A stretch of DNA of 64,000 nucleotides from Zingiber officinale (GCF_018446385.1 NC_055991.1:116107794-116171793), one strand, 5' to 3'. Positions 8,734-21,283 are shown, numbered from the stretch's first letter. Made by a program: numbers and translations. Notes: a model not told the origin generated them from the letters alone.

Positions 8734-11401
8734 ATGGTTCTCAAGTACGATTTTTTATTCTCCCGTATTTCTTCTTTCTTCGATCCATTAGATTGCCTCT
8801 CTAGCTCTTGATCAGCAATCTCGGTTAACGGGAACGTCAAATGTCTTTCTTTTTTATTGTTTCTTAGGAATTTCGTTAGATCTGCAGTTCCATTTTGTTT
8901 GTGTCATTTTAAGTTCTTGTGGTTGATTTTATTTGTATACGAAGAGTTAACATTGATTATCTCGCTTTTTATTTGTTGTAGCGTGGGATTTCGAATATTT
9001 ATCGTGATGATGGCCATGGTTTTTGTGATAGTTCAATTCTGAATGAAAGTTTGAAAAAAAAATTGCACCTTTTCTTTTTGTCTCCAGAGACTCTGATTTG
9101 CATGTATGCCTGAGAAAATGAATGATGCTCCAACAGGACTTCTTCCCTCGTGAAAATTCGTGATGTTAGACCAAAATCTTTTATTTTGATGACAAGGAAG
9201 AACTCTTGAAAATAAAAACTCGAGTTTTTTTTCCTTTTTTGTTGATAATTCTTAATTTGTTAGTTTTGTTTGCGTGAAGCAGTTATTCTGTTGGAACTTG
9301 TATTAAAGTTTAGAAGTGTTATTATCATATTGATTTGCTTTTGTATTCTGATGAAAGACACGTACAGTGGTCAGAGTTCTCCTAAAAGGATATTTATTGA
9401 CCTTTTGGCGAAGAAAGAAATAAAACATGTGCCATTTGCATTCATGATACTTCAGCATTTCACATTTTATTACTGTATTTCTGTTTCTTGTTTGTGCCTT
9501 TATAACATGAAACATCTCAGTGTATCTATTATGTGAAATTTTCTGAAATACTCATGGTTTCTTCTGTCTGATCCATGCATAGAACTGAACTCTGCCGCTT
9601 CAGTGGTACCAAGATATATCCTGGAAAGGGTATTCGATTTGTGCGTTCAGATTCTCAGGTAATTTGTATTTTCAGTGATGACTCCCTACTACTGAACCAT
9701 ATATTAAAGTTCACAAATTTACATTATAAATGGATAAATTTTCATTTAATTGTCAACCTTTCCTAATTGCTAGCCTTTGTTCAATTGCCTTATTTGTTTT
9801 TCTTGAATTCTTATGAAATTAATCCATCTGCTCAAGTATGGTTGTGAAAACTGAATTGCTGATTACAAACTAGTATTCACATGGATGATAATGAAAATTT
9901 TCCTCAACTTATATCTACTTGTTCTTTTAGGTCTTTCTTTTTTTCAATTCAAAATGCAAGAGGTACTTTCACAACCGTCTCAAGCCTGCAAAGCTCACCT
10001 GGACAGCAATGTACCGAAAGCAGCATAAGAAGGTGATTTTACATATTTTGTATTCACATGATACACATGCTCTTGCAAAAGGTTATTTGTTGATCATTAC
10101 TTTCTATGTATTAGGATATTGATGCTGCGGCTGTGAAGAAGAAGCGCCGAACTACTAAAAAGCCTTATTCTAGATCGATTGTTGGTGCCACTTTAGATGT
10201 GATTCAAAAGAAAAGATCTGAGAAGCCAGAAGTAAGAAATGCTGCTAGGGAAGCTGCACTTCGGTATGTACATCTCATCACCATTTTTTTCTGCTAAGCT
10301 CTGGGGGTTTCTATTCCTTGTTAGAGATCACAGGAGGCATGGTTTACCTTTCTAATTTTCTATTTTCGTTGCTGTACTTGCAATTTGCAGCTTCAAAACT
10401 GCACCTAATTACGTCTTGTTTGGGTAGTGGAAAAATTGAAATAGCGAATTTGGACCCCCAAAAACTCCCAACCACCAAAATTGAACTCCTAAAAATAAAT
10501 ACAACTTGTAACTCTTTGTAGCTGATATTGAAGAAATGTACAAAGGAACATACTTATAAAACTACTTATAATTAAAATAATCAGCAAGTCAGGTTATAAA
10601 TACAACTTATATTATGGATCATATTATATATATTTATAGTTCATTTTATTTTATTAATATTTAATTTATTTATATAATTTTTACTAAAATATAATATTAT
10701 AATATTTAAGTTTTAGCTTAGGTATAATATTTAAGTTACAGCTTAGTATATTCTGCATCATTTTGACCACTATGGTCTAGGGCTAAGTAGTTAGCTATTG
10801 AGGGCATTGTATATGTAGAAATTTGAAGCTGAATGCTTAAGGTTTCATAGTTCATGTCTGAGCCCAAAGTTTTGATAAAAGCTACACACTGTCAGATATT
10901 GCTATTAAAATACAAAAACATTCTTGATTCAGGTGACGTTGTAACAGGAACATCTATATACATGAATGCACCACAATTTCTCAAAATAAGAAAATTGATT
11001 TGTGGATAAATCACTGATCCTACATTTTAGTGCATTCAGTTTGTTTGACCTATCTTTTATTCATGTACATTTTAGTCAGGCTTCAACATATTTGCGACTG
11101 TAGTTAGCTTTGGTTTAGCTCCTGAAAGTAGTAGACGAGCTAATGCTCCAGATTGTACAATATTAAGACTATGCTGTTCCTGATATTTCGTTTGTTCTAG
11201 AGGTGGTTTTTGTTGTCGTGTAAGTTGACGAAATAACTCACTTGCAGTGAAATCAAAGAGCGAATCAAGAAAACCAAGGATGAGAAGAAGGCAAAGAAGG
11301 CCGAGTCGGTTGCCAAGACCCAGAAGACTCAGACAAGAACTGCAGCAAAAGGAGCTGCACCGAAAGGTCCGAAGCTTGGGGGTGGCGGAGGAAAGCGCTG
11401 A
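8734..11401 (+). CDS. RPL24: 60S ribosomal protein L24 (eL24)
   Basis: Structural protein of the large cytosolic ribosomal subunit; plant L24 is also known to promote reinitiation after upstream ORFs. Five coding exons join in frame with GT-AG introns: 8734-8744, 9583-9658, 9931-10032, 10115-10263 and 11248-11401 (492 nt, 163 aa). The first exon encodes only MVL plus two bases of a Lys codon. The N-terminal half carries the L24e domain ([19 protein letters not shown] near residues 6-24, then [20 protein letters not shown] and MYRKQHKK). The C-terminal third is Lys/Ala-rich and ends GGGGGKR, as in plant orthologues. Length and residues match the family, so the gene looks intact. Introns are 838, 272, 82 and 984 bp. 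The ORFs seen inside introns are not genes. Confidence 0.95.
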
Positions 11402-12719
11402 AGCCCATTTCTACCATTCTTCCAATTTAGTTTCAGTAGATCTTGTCGTATTTGACTGCATTGCTCTTGTGTTCCATTTTTAGCATTTCAATTGACTCCT
11501 TTTAAGTTAAATTTTCAGTCAGTCAGTTTTGAATCAAATTGTATCAGAAGTCAGAAGCCCTGCAATTTATAATTATTGCAATTATCACTATTTTTTTGCG
11601 AGTATGTTTATGTTCATTTGATTGTTTTTTTTACATATATAATTATGATATTTTTAATATTATTTGTTATGTAAAGTAGGAGTGTAGTCTCTTTCTAATT
11701 CTGCTTTGCTATATTAAACATAATCGTCTACATTATTTTTGTATAATTAGAATATGCATAATATTATGAAAGGATTAATTAGCACAATTTATGAGAATTA
11801 TGGTAGATTATTGAAGGCCAGAATTTGAAATCGGTGTGATTTTCTTATCTGTTGGAAAAATAACAAAACAATTTAAGAAAATGAAAAAATTAAGTAAATT
11901 GTTTGAAAAATTAAATTTCTCATAATAAGTAGAGGTGGAAAACGTATTGGGCTTCGATTTCGCAGAAATTGATTGAAAATGAAGTTTCCTGCTTCAGTCT
12001 GATAACGACCATTCAGGAATAATAAAATAAATCTCGTCGCCAATTTTTTTTCATTTCTATTTTTTTTTGCAGGTAAAATTAAAATAATGCCACTTTTCTT
12101 TTTACAAAATCATCAAAGGACTTACCTTTTTAATTTATTATTAAAAAAGCCTTATCTCCAATAGATATTTTTACTAATTTTATTCTTTTTTTACACCTAA
12201 TAACTCTTTTTTTTTTCAAAATTAAATTTTCCTCGTGAAACTTTCTCATATTTGTCTAATAAGTCAAATCGATAAACTCGTACACTTTTATCCCCTTGAA
12301 CCAAATAACACTGAAATACTCAACCCAATCCTATAAAATTACTATGAGTAATATATAAAAAATATTAAATATATATTTATTTTTAAAATTTATCACGTAA
12401 ATAATTAATTTAAAATCAATAATTTTTTTTAAACTTAACTAAATATTTAAAAATTATATAATAATTTTGATCTAAAACAGAAACATGATCATTTTTAAAT
12501 CACTTTATAAGAAATGTTAGTTGTGTTTATTTCATGTTTAGTTTCAAGAATATGTTTACAATCAATTAGTGTTAATCTTAGTTTCTTTCTAATCTTAATT
12601 AAATTTCTTGCATTGATATCTTATTGTTTATTTATAATTATAGTCAGTATTTATTAAAAAAAATCATTCCCCTATTTGATCCATTAAAAAAGTACTGTCC
12701 ACTACATTAAACTCCTAAG
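11402..12719. other. RPL24 3' flank and AT-rich intergenic DNA
   Basis: The 3' untranslated region probably extends into the first few hundred bases. Beyond it the sequence is very AT-rich with homopolymer runs. No gene, RNA or complete element is recognised. Confidence 0.5.
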
Positions 12720-12850
12720 ATCTAAAAAAAAAAAATTAGATCATATTATCTATTGTACTCAATCTTAACTTATATTTTACAAAAAATTATTTTCATGACT
12801 CAAACTCATGACCACAAAGTCACACGACATCAGCTAATGGGTACTTCAAG
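12720..12850 (-). mobile_element. Degenerate Au-SINE-like fragment
   Basis: On the minus strand the order GTGACTTTGTGGTCATGAGT, TTGAGTCATG, then AAAATATAAG and GAGTACAATAGA resembles the B-box and body of the widespread plant Au SINE. Many substitutions are present, and the 5' head is unclear. Assignment is from memory of the family and by eye only. Confidence 0.45.
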
Positions 12851-14446
12851 GGAGCTTACAATTTCCAAATTTACTATCCTGTGATCCAATGATTCCCAAG
12901 TTTGAATCCCGAATCGGAAGGATCATTCAACTTCACCAGCAAGATAGTTTGTGTGCTCCTAGCGAAGCCGAATTAAGCTTTCGCGAATTTGTTCTCTTTT
13001 CTCATAATGCTTTTAGCAAACATTTTTCAAAAGAGAAGATTATTTTCCCAAAGGAATTCCTTATCACATTCCACATATGATTTCTGGTTCAATAAGCTCC
13101 AAGATAAAGTGAATGGGGGTGAGGGCTTTTGTAGGGATTTAGTTCTTGCATCCACCAACAAAAATTTTACATCTCGATCGTCACGAAGAAAACTAGATTC
13201 TCTCTTCAGAATCTGTTTGACATTTTAACAGTATGATTTTCTTTTCCATGACTTTTCCGTCCAGAAGAAGAATAAAATGCAAAACGCCCTAAATTTCCAA
13301 GGGCTAATTGAGCATGGTCATAAAACAGTGATTTTGGTGAAGGACTCTTAAAGGATGGACAATTAACCGAAAAAGAATAGCCCCATAGGTGGGTCCCTCT
13401 CTCCACCTACAGTCAACCCATTGACTTGGACTAGATACGGTGACTTTCACGACGCGCGACACAGGCTTCAGAATCCCCCACTCGATGCTGGTTGGATGAC
13501 CAGGAAGGACCCACACCAAGAGGCCAATCTCTACAGCCCACTGACGTTACATGAAAAATGGAACACTCAGTGGAGGCCGCGAGACAGCAAAGGTGGAGGT
13601 GCCCATCCCACTCCCATCACGACACACTTTAGGGCTTATCTAAAAGCTTCTGAGATGTCTAAGATTTTTTTTTGGAAAAAGAGGCCAACAATATTTTTCC
13701 TGTCCTTGAAGTTATCGCAAAAACAGGTAGGTTTTCAGCTTTAGATGACACAAAAGAAAAGGACAAGAGCTGATAGCTACCTGGTTTGGAGAAGACCACA
13801 AGACACGGCTTTGATCCAGAAAAGATATCCAATTGAGACCTGCAACTTCAAGCTCCACTCCTGAAACAGGTAAGAAGAAGCAGAATAGTAGAATCTGAAC
13901 TCAAAAGGGACTTGTTAATTTCTTACAGCAAGTTGATGGGAAAAAAAAAGTAATATTTATTTCAACTAATGATTGCTTAGCAGCTGCAGAGATTGAGCTA
14001 GGGAATGTGGTTTCTTGCAATTATGTTCATCCAAAAAGGAAAGTCACACTGTGTTAGGCAAGCCGCCACATCATGGCCTGTCGACACATTACAGAGACCA
14101 TTTTGTCCTGTTCCTGGTGAACTCTGCAGAACTTTTTCAATCGAGGCAGTGCAGAAAAGAAAAACCATATGACAAATGCTCGGAGAAGGTTAAAGTTAAA
14201 CCAATAATTTTGTGGTTGGAGAGTGTCTCATGTCATAACCAAATGGAGGCCAAGTAGCTGATATATCAAAAGAGGAAGTCAAGTTGTGTATGATGATGAT
14301 CATCTTCTAGTGGGAAGAAGGCCTAAAGAGAGAGCAACAGAACAAAAAAAAGTAGTGCACGATTCTTGCTTTGAAGAAATTAGAAGCAAGAGAGATGTAC
14401 CAGGTAGAGTAATCTGGCCAGTTCCATGACAGCTCCCCTCCCACCT
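12851..14446. other. Upstream region of the PLP-domain gene
   Basis: Mixed-composition DNA with no recognised element. The ORFs at 12889-13228, 13421-13744 and 14015-14257 have no domain and overlap others. The stretch from about 13770 to 14446 probably holds the promoter and 5' leader of the gene at 14457, but I could not define a TATA box with confidence. Confidence 0.4.
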
Positions 14447-14512
14447 ATGAAACGCCATGTCTTCCATCCTCAAATACCTCAGAAGCCCACGCAGGGTGCC
14501 CGGAAGAGATAA
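14447..14512 (+). CDS. Small upstream ORF overlapping the start of the PLP-domain gene
   Basis: An ATG at 14447 opens a 21-codon frame that ends at TAA 14510-14512, overlapping the main start at 14457 in a different frame. If the leader includes it, it could reduce initiation at the main ATG. No similarity is recognised; it may be coincidental. Confidence 0.3.
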   Translation: MKRHVFHPQIPQKPTQGARKR

Positions 14513-16532
14513 AGAAAGCCACAGTAAAGAACAAGGAGGGGAGGCTAGCTCGCAGATGCAGACTTGTTGCATCAAGGATGGATGCACTCATATTTGCTTA
14601 CCCATGCGTTTGCTTGGCTTGGTTGAGTGCCGCAACGGTAAGCGGGAAGCAAGAGCCACCAGCACAAGGATCACACGCTTGAATTTTGTGAAGTCGACGG
14701 CAAATTCAGTCTTCCCAAACACCCACTTCACCGACCATGAGTCCCTGCCTTCTCTTCCTGAAGTCTTCTCCAATTTCATGGCAATTTATCCACAGTATGG
14801 CGAGACACAACAAGTAGACCACTACAGGAACAGTGAATATTACCACCTACATAGCCATGTCTGCTTTGACTATTATGGATTTAGCCTCTTCTCTCATGCT
14901 CAAATGCATTCATCCCTAGCATCTTCATCCACTGATCCCCTGGTATCAGGCCTCCTTCAGCCTCCTTTCTTCAACATCTCCTACAAATCAGCAAGCTTGA
15001 AATCTCAAGTGCAGTCTAATGACCAAAACAATGTCCTGGAATCTGCAATTAGGAAAAGAATTATGCATTTCCTCAACATATTGGATGGTGAATATAGCAT
15101 GGTCTGCACTGCCAACAGAACTACGGCTTTCAGATTGTTGGCAGAATCATACCCTTTCCAGGCCACCAAGGGGCTACTAAGTGTCTATGATTACGAAAGC
15201 GAGGCCATGACTGCAATGACAGAAAGTGCCCAGAGGAAGGGAGCCAAGGTCATGACAGCTAGCTTTTCTTGGCCTAGCCTCAGGATTCATTCTGATAGAT
15301 TGATGGAGAAGTTGAGAAAGAGGAGAAGGAAAAGAAGAGGACTCTTTGTCTTTCCACTTCAATCCAGGATCACTGGGGCAAGGTATCCTTATATATGGAT
15401 GTCTGTTGCAAAACAATATGGTTGGCAAGTAGTTCTTGATGCATGCGGATTGGGGCCAAAGGACCTCGATACTCTTGGGCTTTCATTGATCCAACCAGAC
15501 TTCATCATCTGCTCTTTCTTCAAAGTATTTGGTGAGAATCCATCTGGTTTTGCAGGATTGTTTGTGAAGAATTCCAGCATTGGATCCTTGGAGTCATCAA
15601 CCATTGCCAGGAGCATCGGAATTGTGAGCATAGTCCCAGCAAGAAAGCTTTCACAGTTAACTGATGACTACTCAGGCACAGATATGGATGCTCATTCGTC
15701 CAAAAACCAATTTGAAGAAGATGACATAGAGACCAACAGTTCATTCTCAGGACCAATACCTGGGCAGATTTACAGTGGCTCACTTACCATGGATAATATG
15801 GTTGGAGATAGTGCTTCTGGAGAAAAGCAAAAGCAAGTTAGGATATCCGAACAGGGAGAAAGTTCCAAAGTGCAGCAGGAGAAGGAAGAATCATCATATG
15901 GTATCGGAGAAATAGAATGTGAATATTCTGAGCAAGCAGAGAATATCAAAGCCAACTCTGGAGCAGACCAGGGCTTGGAGTTCTTGTGCAGAGGATTAGA
16001 CCATGCAGATTCTCTAGGTTTGTTGCTCATCAGCACCAGATTGAGATGCATCACCAACTGGTTAGTTACTGCTTTGATGAAACTACGGCATCCTCACTCA
16101 GATAGTGTTCATTCCCTGGTTAGGATCTATGGTCCACGGATAAAATTTGACAGGGGACCTGCCTTAGCTTTCAATGTATTCGACTGGAAAGGGGAGAAGA
16201 TTGAGCCTGTGTTGGTACAAAAGCTTGCAGATAGAAGCAATGTTTCTCTTGGTTGTGGTTTCCTAAACAATATCTGCTTCTCAAACAAATACGAAGATGA
16301 CAAAAATAGAGTGCTGGAGAGGAGAGACTGTGAAAGAGCACTTGCACGAAACAAAAACAAGGAAAACATTGATATGGGAATAACTGTCATACATGCTTCC
16401 CTTGGTTTCCTTACTAACTTTGAGGATGCTTACAGGCTTTGGACGTTTGTTGCTAAGTTTCTGGATGCAGACTTTGTTGAGAAGGAAAGATGGAGGTATA
16501 TGGCTTTGAATCAGAAAATGATTGAGGTCTAA
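14457..16532 (+). CDS. PLP-dependent transferase, molybdenum cofactor sulfurase-like
   Basis: An uninterrupted 691-codon frame; an in-frame TGA at 14448-14450 fixes 14457 as the first possible start. It resembles the plant proteins related to the NifS-like, PLP-binding half of molybdenum cofactor sulfurase (ABA3), a clade in which intronless genes occur. Landmarks: FTDHESLPSLPEVF (91-104), the VCTANRTTAFRLL phosphate-binding region (216-228), WQVVLDACGLG with the predicted cofactor-contacting Asp328, and DFIICSFFKVFGENPSGFAG with Lys356 as predicted Schiff-base lysine. Residues 400-505 are a Ser/Glu-rich, probably disordered insert. Residues 506-690 form a conserved C-terminal block (ITVIHASLGFLTNFEDAYRL). 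There is no MOSC domain, so it is not ABA3 itself. The first 80 residues are unusual and less certain. The substrate is unknown for this clade. Confidence 0.85.
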   Translation: MSSILKYLRSPRRVPGRDKESHSKEQGGEASSQMQTCCIKDGCTHICLPMRLLGLVECRNGKREARATSTRITRLNFVKSTANSVFPNTHFTDHESLPSLPEVFSNFMAIYPQYGETQQVDHYRNSEYYHLHSHVCFDYYGFSLFSHAQMHSSLASSSTDPLVSGLLQPPFFNISYKSASLKSQVQSNDQNNVLESAIRKRIMHFLNILDGEYSMVCTANRTTAFRLLAESYPFQATKGLLSVYDYESEAMTAMTESAQRKGAKVMTASFSWPSLRIHSDRLMEKLRKRRRKRRGLFVFPLQSRITGARYPYIWMSVAKQYGWQVVLDACGLGPKDLDTLGLSLIQPDFIICSFFKVFGENPSGFAGLFVKNSSIGSLESSTIARSIGIVSIVPARKLSQLTDDYSGTDMDAHSSKNQFEEDDIETNSSFSGPIPGQIYSGSLTMDNMVGDSASGEKQKQVRISEQGESSKVQQEKEESSYGIGEIECEYSEQAENIKANSGADQGLEFLCRGLDHADSLGLLLISTRLRCITNWLVTALMKLRHPHSDSVHSLVRIYGPRIKFDRGPALAFNVFDWKGEKIEPVLVQKLADRSNVSLGCGFLNNICFSNKYEDDKNRVLERRDCERALARNKNKENIDMGITVIHASLGFLTNFEDAYRLWTFVAKFLDADFVEKERWRYMALNQKMIEV

Positions 16533-18687
16533 TATGATTTACTTGAATTTTCTGGAGTTGATGCTTTCTGGTTGAATTTCCATGGGGAACTGAAGATATA
16601 TAGTTCCCTCTGCTACATGTTGATACAATAGTATCTTTTGTATGAATGAACAGCATCAACCATTCATTCTTTTTACTTTTTATCGATTCAAAGTTTGCAA
16701 GTGTGAATTAGTATTACTATTTATGGGATCAAATCATATAAATTCCTCAAGCCAATTTTTACACGCAATTTGTTCTACTATGATCATAAACTTGGTCAAT
16801 GTATTCATGTTGACAAGAATGAAAGTTACATGGAAACACAACAATGCAATTTAGATCTTGTAGTGTTAAGTTTTGTTCCTCTGAAAAATGAAATTCTATT
16901 GACGATAATTAAGTGACTATGAGAATAAGACAAGTTGTCATTGTTAAAGTAATACAAGAACATGATTATTTTATTCCCTATTGAATGTTCAAATATAAAT
17001 CAGATTCCAATACTGAATACTGTAGAGATATTCCTAGTAAGAAGTCACTAGTCATGGCACTTATGGCCTGTAGAATGTAAATTTTGAGAGAAAAACCAAC
17101 ATGAATGGAAATATTAATCAGAAACAAAGGTCACAAATAACAGCATACAATCATATCAAAGGGAACCAAATAATCAGAAACCAAAGCAGAAATTAAAACA
17201 AATGGCCATCGAAGTAGGTGCAAGGAAAAAAATACAAATGGATACGAACCCACGTCTCCCATGTTCCTCAGAACTTCGAAACCACTGGTCTCTACGCCAA
17301 AAGAAAAGATAAAAAGATAAAACCATCTACAAATATTTAATCGATGAACAGAAATAAATGTAGTTGTTCTAAACAATGCCTCAAAGAATGTAAAATAATT
17401 ATGTTCTAAATCCACACCTAATTTTTTACTTAAACCTGTTGGAAAGAAGGGATGGAATACATGAAGGCAAAACTATGTATAGCTTAATTAAAAGAATTAC
17501 TGAAATGTGAACTCACCGACTGCAATTAAATGGTTAAAAACAAATTACTAATGAATAAGTAAACAGCTCAATAAGTTAACAATTTGAAGATATTTGGCAA
17601 GAATTACATGCACTGGCGACCGGATAGCTGGGAGCTCAAAATATGACTGTTGCATGTTTTCCCAGTAATGTATGGACACACATTATTGTACAATGAAGCC
17701 TTTTTCAAGTAGGTTTGATCCAAATATCCTATTTTCGAGGAAAAATATTGAAGAATTAGAAGTTAGGTGTGTAGACATTAATATATGCCATTGTTGAAGC
17801 TTCCAAGTGTTGATAGAAACAATTGCCAATGCCAAGTCAAGTCAAGCATTGCCATAGCATTATAAAATGCTAGCAGTACAAGCTCACCAGCAAGCTAATT
17901 TGCAGACCCAACAAACATAGCAATCTAATCATACCGCTAGCAAGCAATAGCAATCCGTGCCATAAGTAAAAAAGCAAATTTAATGAATGATGGCACAACT
18001 TTGAGTGCAGTAGGAGGTAATTCACTGTTCCCTCATTTTTTCCATTAAAATAAATTCTCCCAAAGAGGGATGTTAATACAAAAAGAAAAAAAAAGTTCAT
18101 TTCTTACATTTCTTTATTGCTTTTGTAATTTCATCATTTTGCAATGCCGACGACTCTTTTAGAGGTACGGCGATCATAGTGGAAATGAAGGACAAACACT
18201 TAAAATCTAAGAGGAGCAAAAGGATGGAACGATTGTTATATATTTTATTAATCTCCTAAATATATATACATACATCTTGACTCTTATAACTAATTTGCAT
18301 CCCGGCTTACTTTCAAACATTTAATTTTTTTACCTCAAAAAAGGATGCTATTATTTAATCAATGCCTGGAAAGGGTTAGGATTGTTTCCTCTCTCTGATA
18401 ACACCGGTGTTCTTTGCAATCCAAAAAAGTCAAAAAACATTTTTCTATTAATTTCTATAATGCTGTAAGCTTGTAAGTTTAACTTACTATCATGAGACTC
18501 ATAAAGCTTTCTTCAACACATTACTAAACTAAACATGAGGATGCAATTGTCAATTCAATGCCACTTTAGTTGCCTTTAGTTCCTGTTTCAGCCCCAACTG
18601 TTTGTTATCAAAATAATCACGCCCTCAAGTGTTCATGGTTTGCAAGCAGAAGTACTGGCTAGTTGTAGATAGAAAACAGATTATTTC
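16533..18687. other. 3' flank of the PLP-domain gene and intergenic DNA
   Basis: AT-rich DNA with no recognised gene or complete repeat. ORFs at 16642-16854, 17131-17415 and 17870-18100 lack domains. A minus-strand gene beginning near 20954 could have exons here, but I could not identify any. Confidence 0.4.
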
Positions 18688-20492
18688 TGTAAAATACCGT
18701 AACAAAATAATAATAAAATAATAAGGTTTAATAGACGGATAACCTTAACAGAATTTTTAGAAATTTTCTGAGAATTTTTCGGAGCTCGTATGACGAGTTT
18801 AAGAGGATGAATTTATAGGCTTGGGAAAAAGCCTGTTTGGAATATCCATTTAGTGGGAGTTGATTGAGGAATAAACTTAGGTTTTGATTTCCCTAAACCT
18901 AAGTTCATATTATAAAAGCCTAATCTCCTCTTCTTGGATTACTTAGGTTTTCATGTGGGATTACTTTAGCACGCGCTATATTGGAGGCGGGTAACTTTAA
19001 CTTATCTCTTTTGATATTGTCATTCTGATATGCGTAATAGGTTATAGCTAGTAGTAATGGTTATGTTTATATTTGCTTGGTATGTTGTCACTACTTGATA
19101 CCGGTAGTATGCCCATATTGTTATCTGTTATGCATTTATGTTTATGCCTCTTGATTTTTGCCATGTGTATTTATGTTCATAGAAGTAGTGGCATACAATG
19201 CATTACCGGGTATAGGTCTAGCTACTAGATATACTTGGCATGTGTACCTAAATTTATTATCTGACATGTATACCTAGTTTTATTATCTGGCATGTATACC
19301 TAGATCCTTGTTATGGACACGGTTTTCCTTTTGGTACATATTATATGGAGGTTGATATTTTCAGGAGTTACATGCTTTAGTGTCATGCACCATTTGCATG
19401 ATTCATGCTGAGTGGTTGTCGGCTCCTTTATAGTTGAGCACATCGCCAATTACATGATCTGTACACACAACCACTCCTGGGTTAGTGGTACATCAAGTAG
19501 GTGTGTGCAGTTTGCTCTGTCAGGGCTCCGCTGGTCCGCTGATGGGTAGTGTGACTGCAGCGTGATAACGGGCAGGGATCCCTCCTCTTGACTATAACAC
19601 AGGGAGATGAGAGCTTAGGCTCCCCCACTATGTTTGGGGTAGGAGGATAGGTGTACTCCGACAGCATTCTGTCCACTCGGTCACTCAGGAGTAGTGAGCA
19701 GAGTGCACAGTTGTCATAGCCCTACCCACTCGACCTCACCATCGTGTGTGACGCGGCTGACTAGCGTCAGGGGTGACCATGTCATTTGCATCATATGCAT
19801 GGATTGCATTTATTGCTTGTGATTGTTGCATTTTGGATGCTGTATTTTGGTGGTTGCATATGATTGACATGCATACAGGAGACATGAGGTATTTGGTCTG
19901 ACGACCCTTGTATCCGGATAGGAGGTCCTGGTGAGTACAACTTCTTCTGTTGTTCAGTTTTGCATTTCCTGTGATTATTCAGAAGACTGTACTGTATGAT
20001 TATTATTGATACTTATATCTTACTATGCATGTCTGCTCGATACCGCCGAGTTCTTGAACTCTCTCCGTTGATTATTTCCTATTTCAGGTTGAAGCCGTCA
20101 AGAGGTTCCAGTTGCTAGTCCCCACTCCATGTCGTGACGGTTTTCTATTTTTGGTCTTTTGTTTCTTGTTATGTGATATACATACTTCTAATGTGTGTTT
20201 CTGGCACTCGTGGATCTTATATCGAGATTTTGGTATGCTGCTCATGTTTTCCGCAGAGATAGTTTTCTGTTGTGGGTTGTGTTTTTCTCGCTGTAGTGGA
20301 GTAGGTTTGATATATATATATATATATATATAACTGCGTGGAATGTTTATTTAAATTATTACTTATGTTCTGACTGTGTTGGTCGAGGATTGAGAGGCCC
20401 TGAGGACTATGTACTTAGGATTTAGATTGTCACATGTACAGGGGAGATGCTGCCGGATTTTAGTTTGACAGGGACTCCTTTGAGGCGTGACA
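18688..20492 (+). repeat. Solo LTR J, Tekay-type Ty3/gypsy
   Basis: Begins TGTAAAATAC at 18688 and ends GGCGTGACA at 20492 (1805 bp). It is flanked by an exact 5-bp duplication, ATTTC at 18683-18687 and 20493-20497, so it is a clean solo LTR left by recombination. The ends and the 19400-19780 and 20380-20492 blocks match, inverted, the LTR of chromovirus E at 35113-37935. A short (TA)n run is at about 20311-20332. ORFs inside (19482-19676, 20112-20333) are not genes. Confidence 0.9.
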
Positions 20493-21281
20493 ATTTCGAC
20501 AGAAATTCAAGGCTACAATATTTATGCTTCACATTGCATTTGATTTTCTTTTATTCTTTTTTGAAAACGAAAAGGGTGTGCCTTGCTGCTTACCTCAGGA
20601 GCTTCATATTAAGAATATAGATGCATCTCCATAAACAGAGTACAAATACTAAACTAGGCCTTGAGCAAACCAGCCCTAAGAGAGTTCAAGCAAAACTAGC
20701 TACTAAATAGTAACTATCTCCTATTTTGGTACTACAAGATACACTTTTTGTGTGTGTGGTTGTGGTGGTGAGGATATGAGATGATAAAGAGCCCTAATAA
20801 TTGAATTTTTTCCCCCAAGAAATGTACATGCCTACGGAGAAAGAGCCGAGCAACAATCAAAGTTTCCAGCAAATGCTAGGGCAAGGGAGAAGAAAACTTA
20901 TCGACCTACTGCAGCTGCCATTGATGAAATCCTCCTCTGGCGGTAGGGCACCATGCTGCTCCAGTTGAAGAAATCCGAAGAGGCTTCAGTGACGGTGAGT
21001 CGGTGACGACGACGACGGACGGACAGATGGATGGAGACGGCGAGTGGACGAGACACCGATTGGGGAGAGTGATAATTAATTATAAATAATAATTTTAAGA
21101 AATAATTAAAAAAAAAGTTAATAATAGCAAATTTGAAATGTTAAAAAGAAGAAATTATTAAATATGGTTAAGAGCAATATATAAGATATGTAATTAGTTT
21201 AAATTTGATTTAAGGTAGAATGGGTAAATAAAGCCCGGAACTCTCCTTGCGCCTCAGGCATTTGGGAGAGTTGTTAAATTT

Positions 21282-21283
<2 letters not shown>
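20493..21283. other. Intergenic DNA with a possible minus-strand first exon
   Basis: Contains a GC-rich island (about 20880-21065) with GAC/GGA repeats that looks like the 5' end of a minus-strand gene, then AT-rich DNA up to a dinucleotide repeat. Confidence 0.4.
20910..20954 (-). CDS. Possible first coding exon of an unidentified gene
   Basis: On the minus strand a CT/GTC-rich leader is followed by ATG at 20954 and 15 codons (MVPYRQRRISSMAAA), then a GTAGGT donor-like site at 20909-20904. A second perfect-looking donor (GAG/GTAAGC) ends a possible exon near 20595 on the same strand. No protein family was recognised and no downstream exons were found, so this may be a gene relic or chance. 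Confidence 0.2.

Noticed and set aside
9270-9766. ORFs in and around RPL24 introns as separate genes
   Set aside because: They read through splice sites of a clearly defined five-exon gene.
12880-12930. Another tRNA-like B-box (GTTTGAATCCCG)
   Set aside because: No A-box, target duplication or repeat partner could be found.
14588-16390. Antisense ORFs (60-95 codons) within the PLP-domain gene
   Set aside because: Shadows of a 691-codon conserved frame; no domain of their own.
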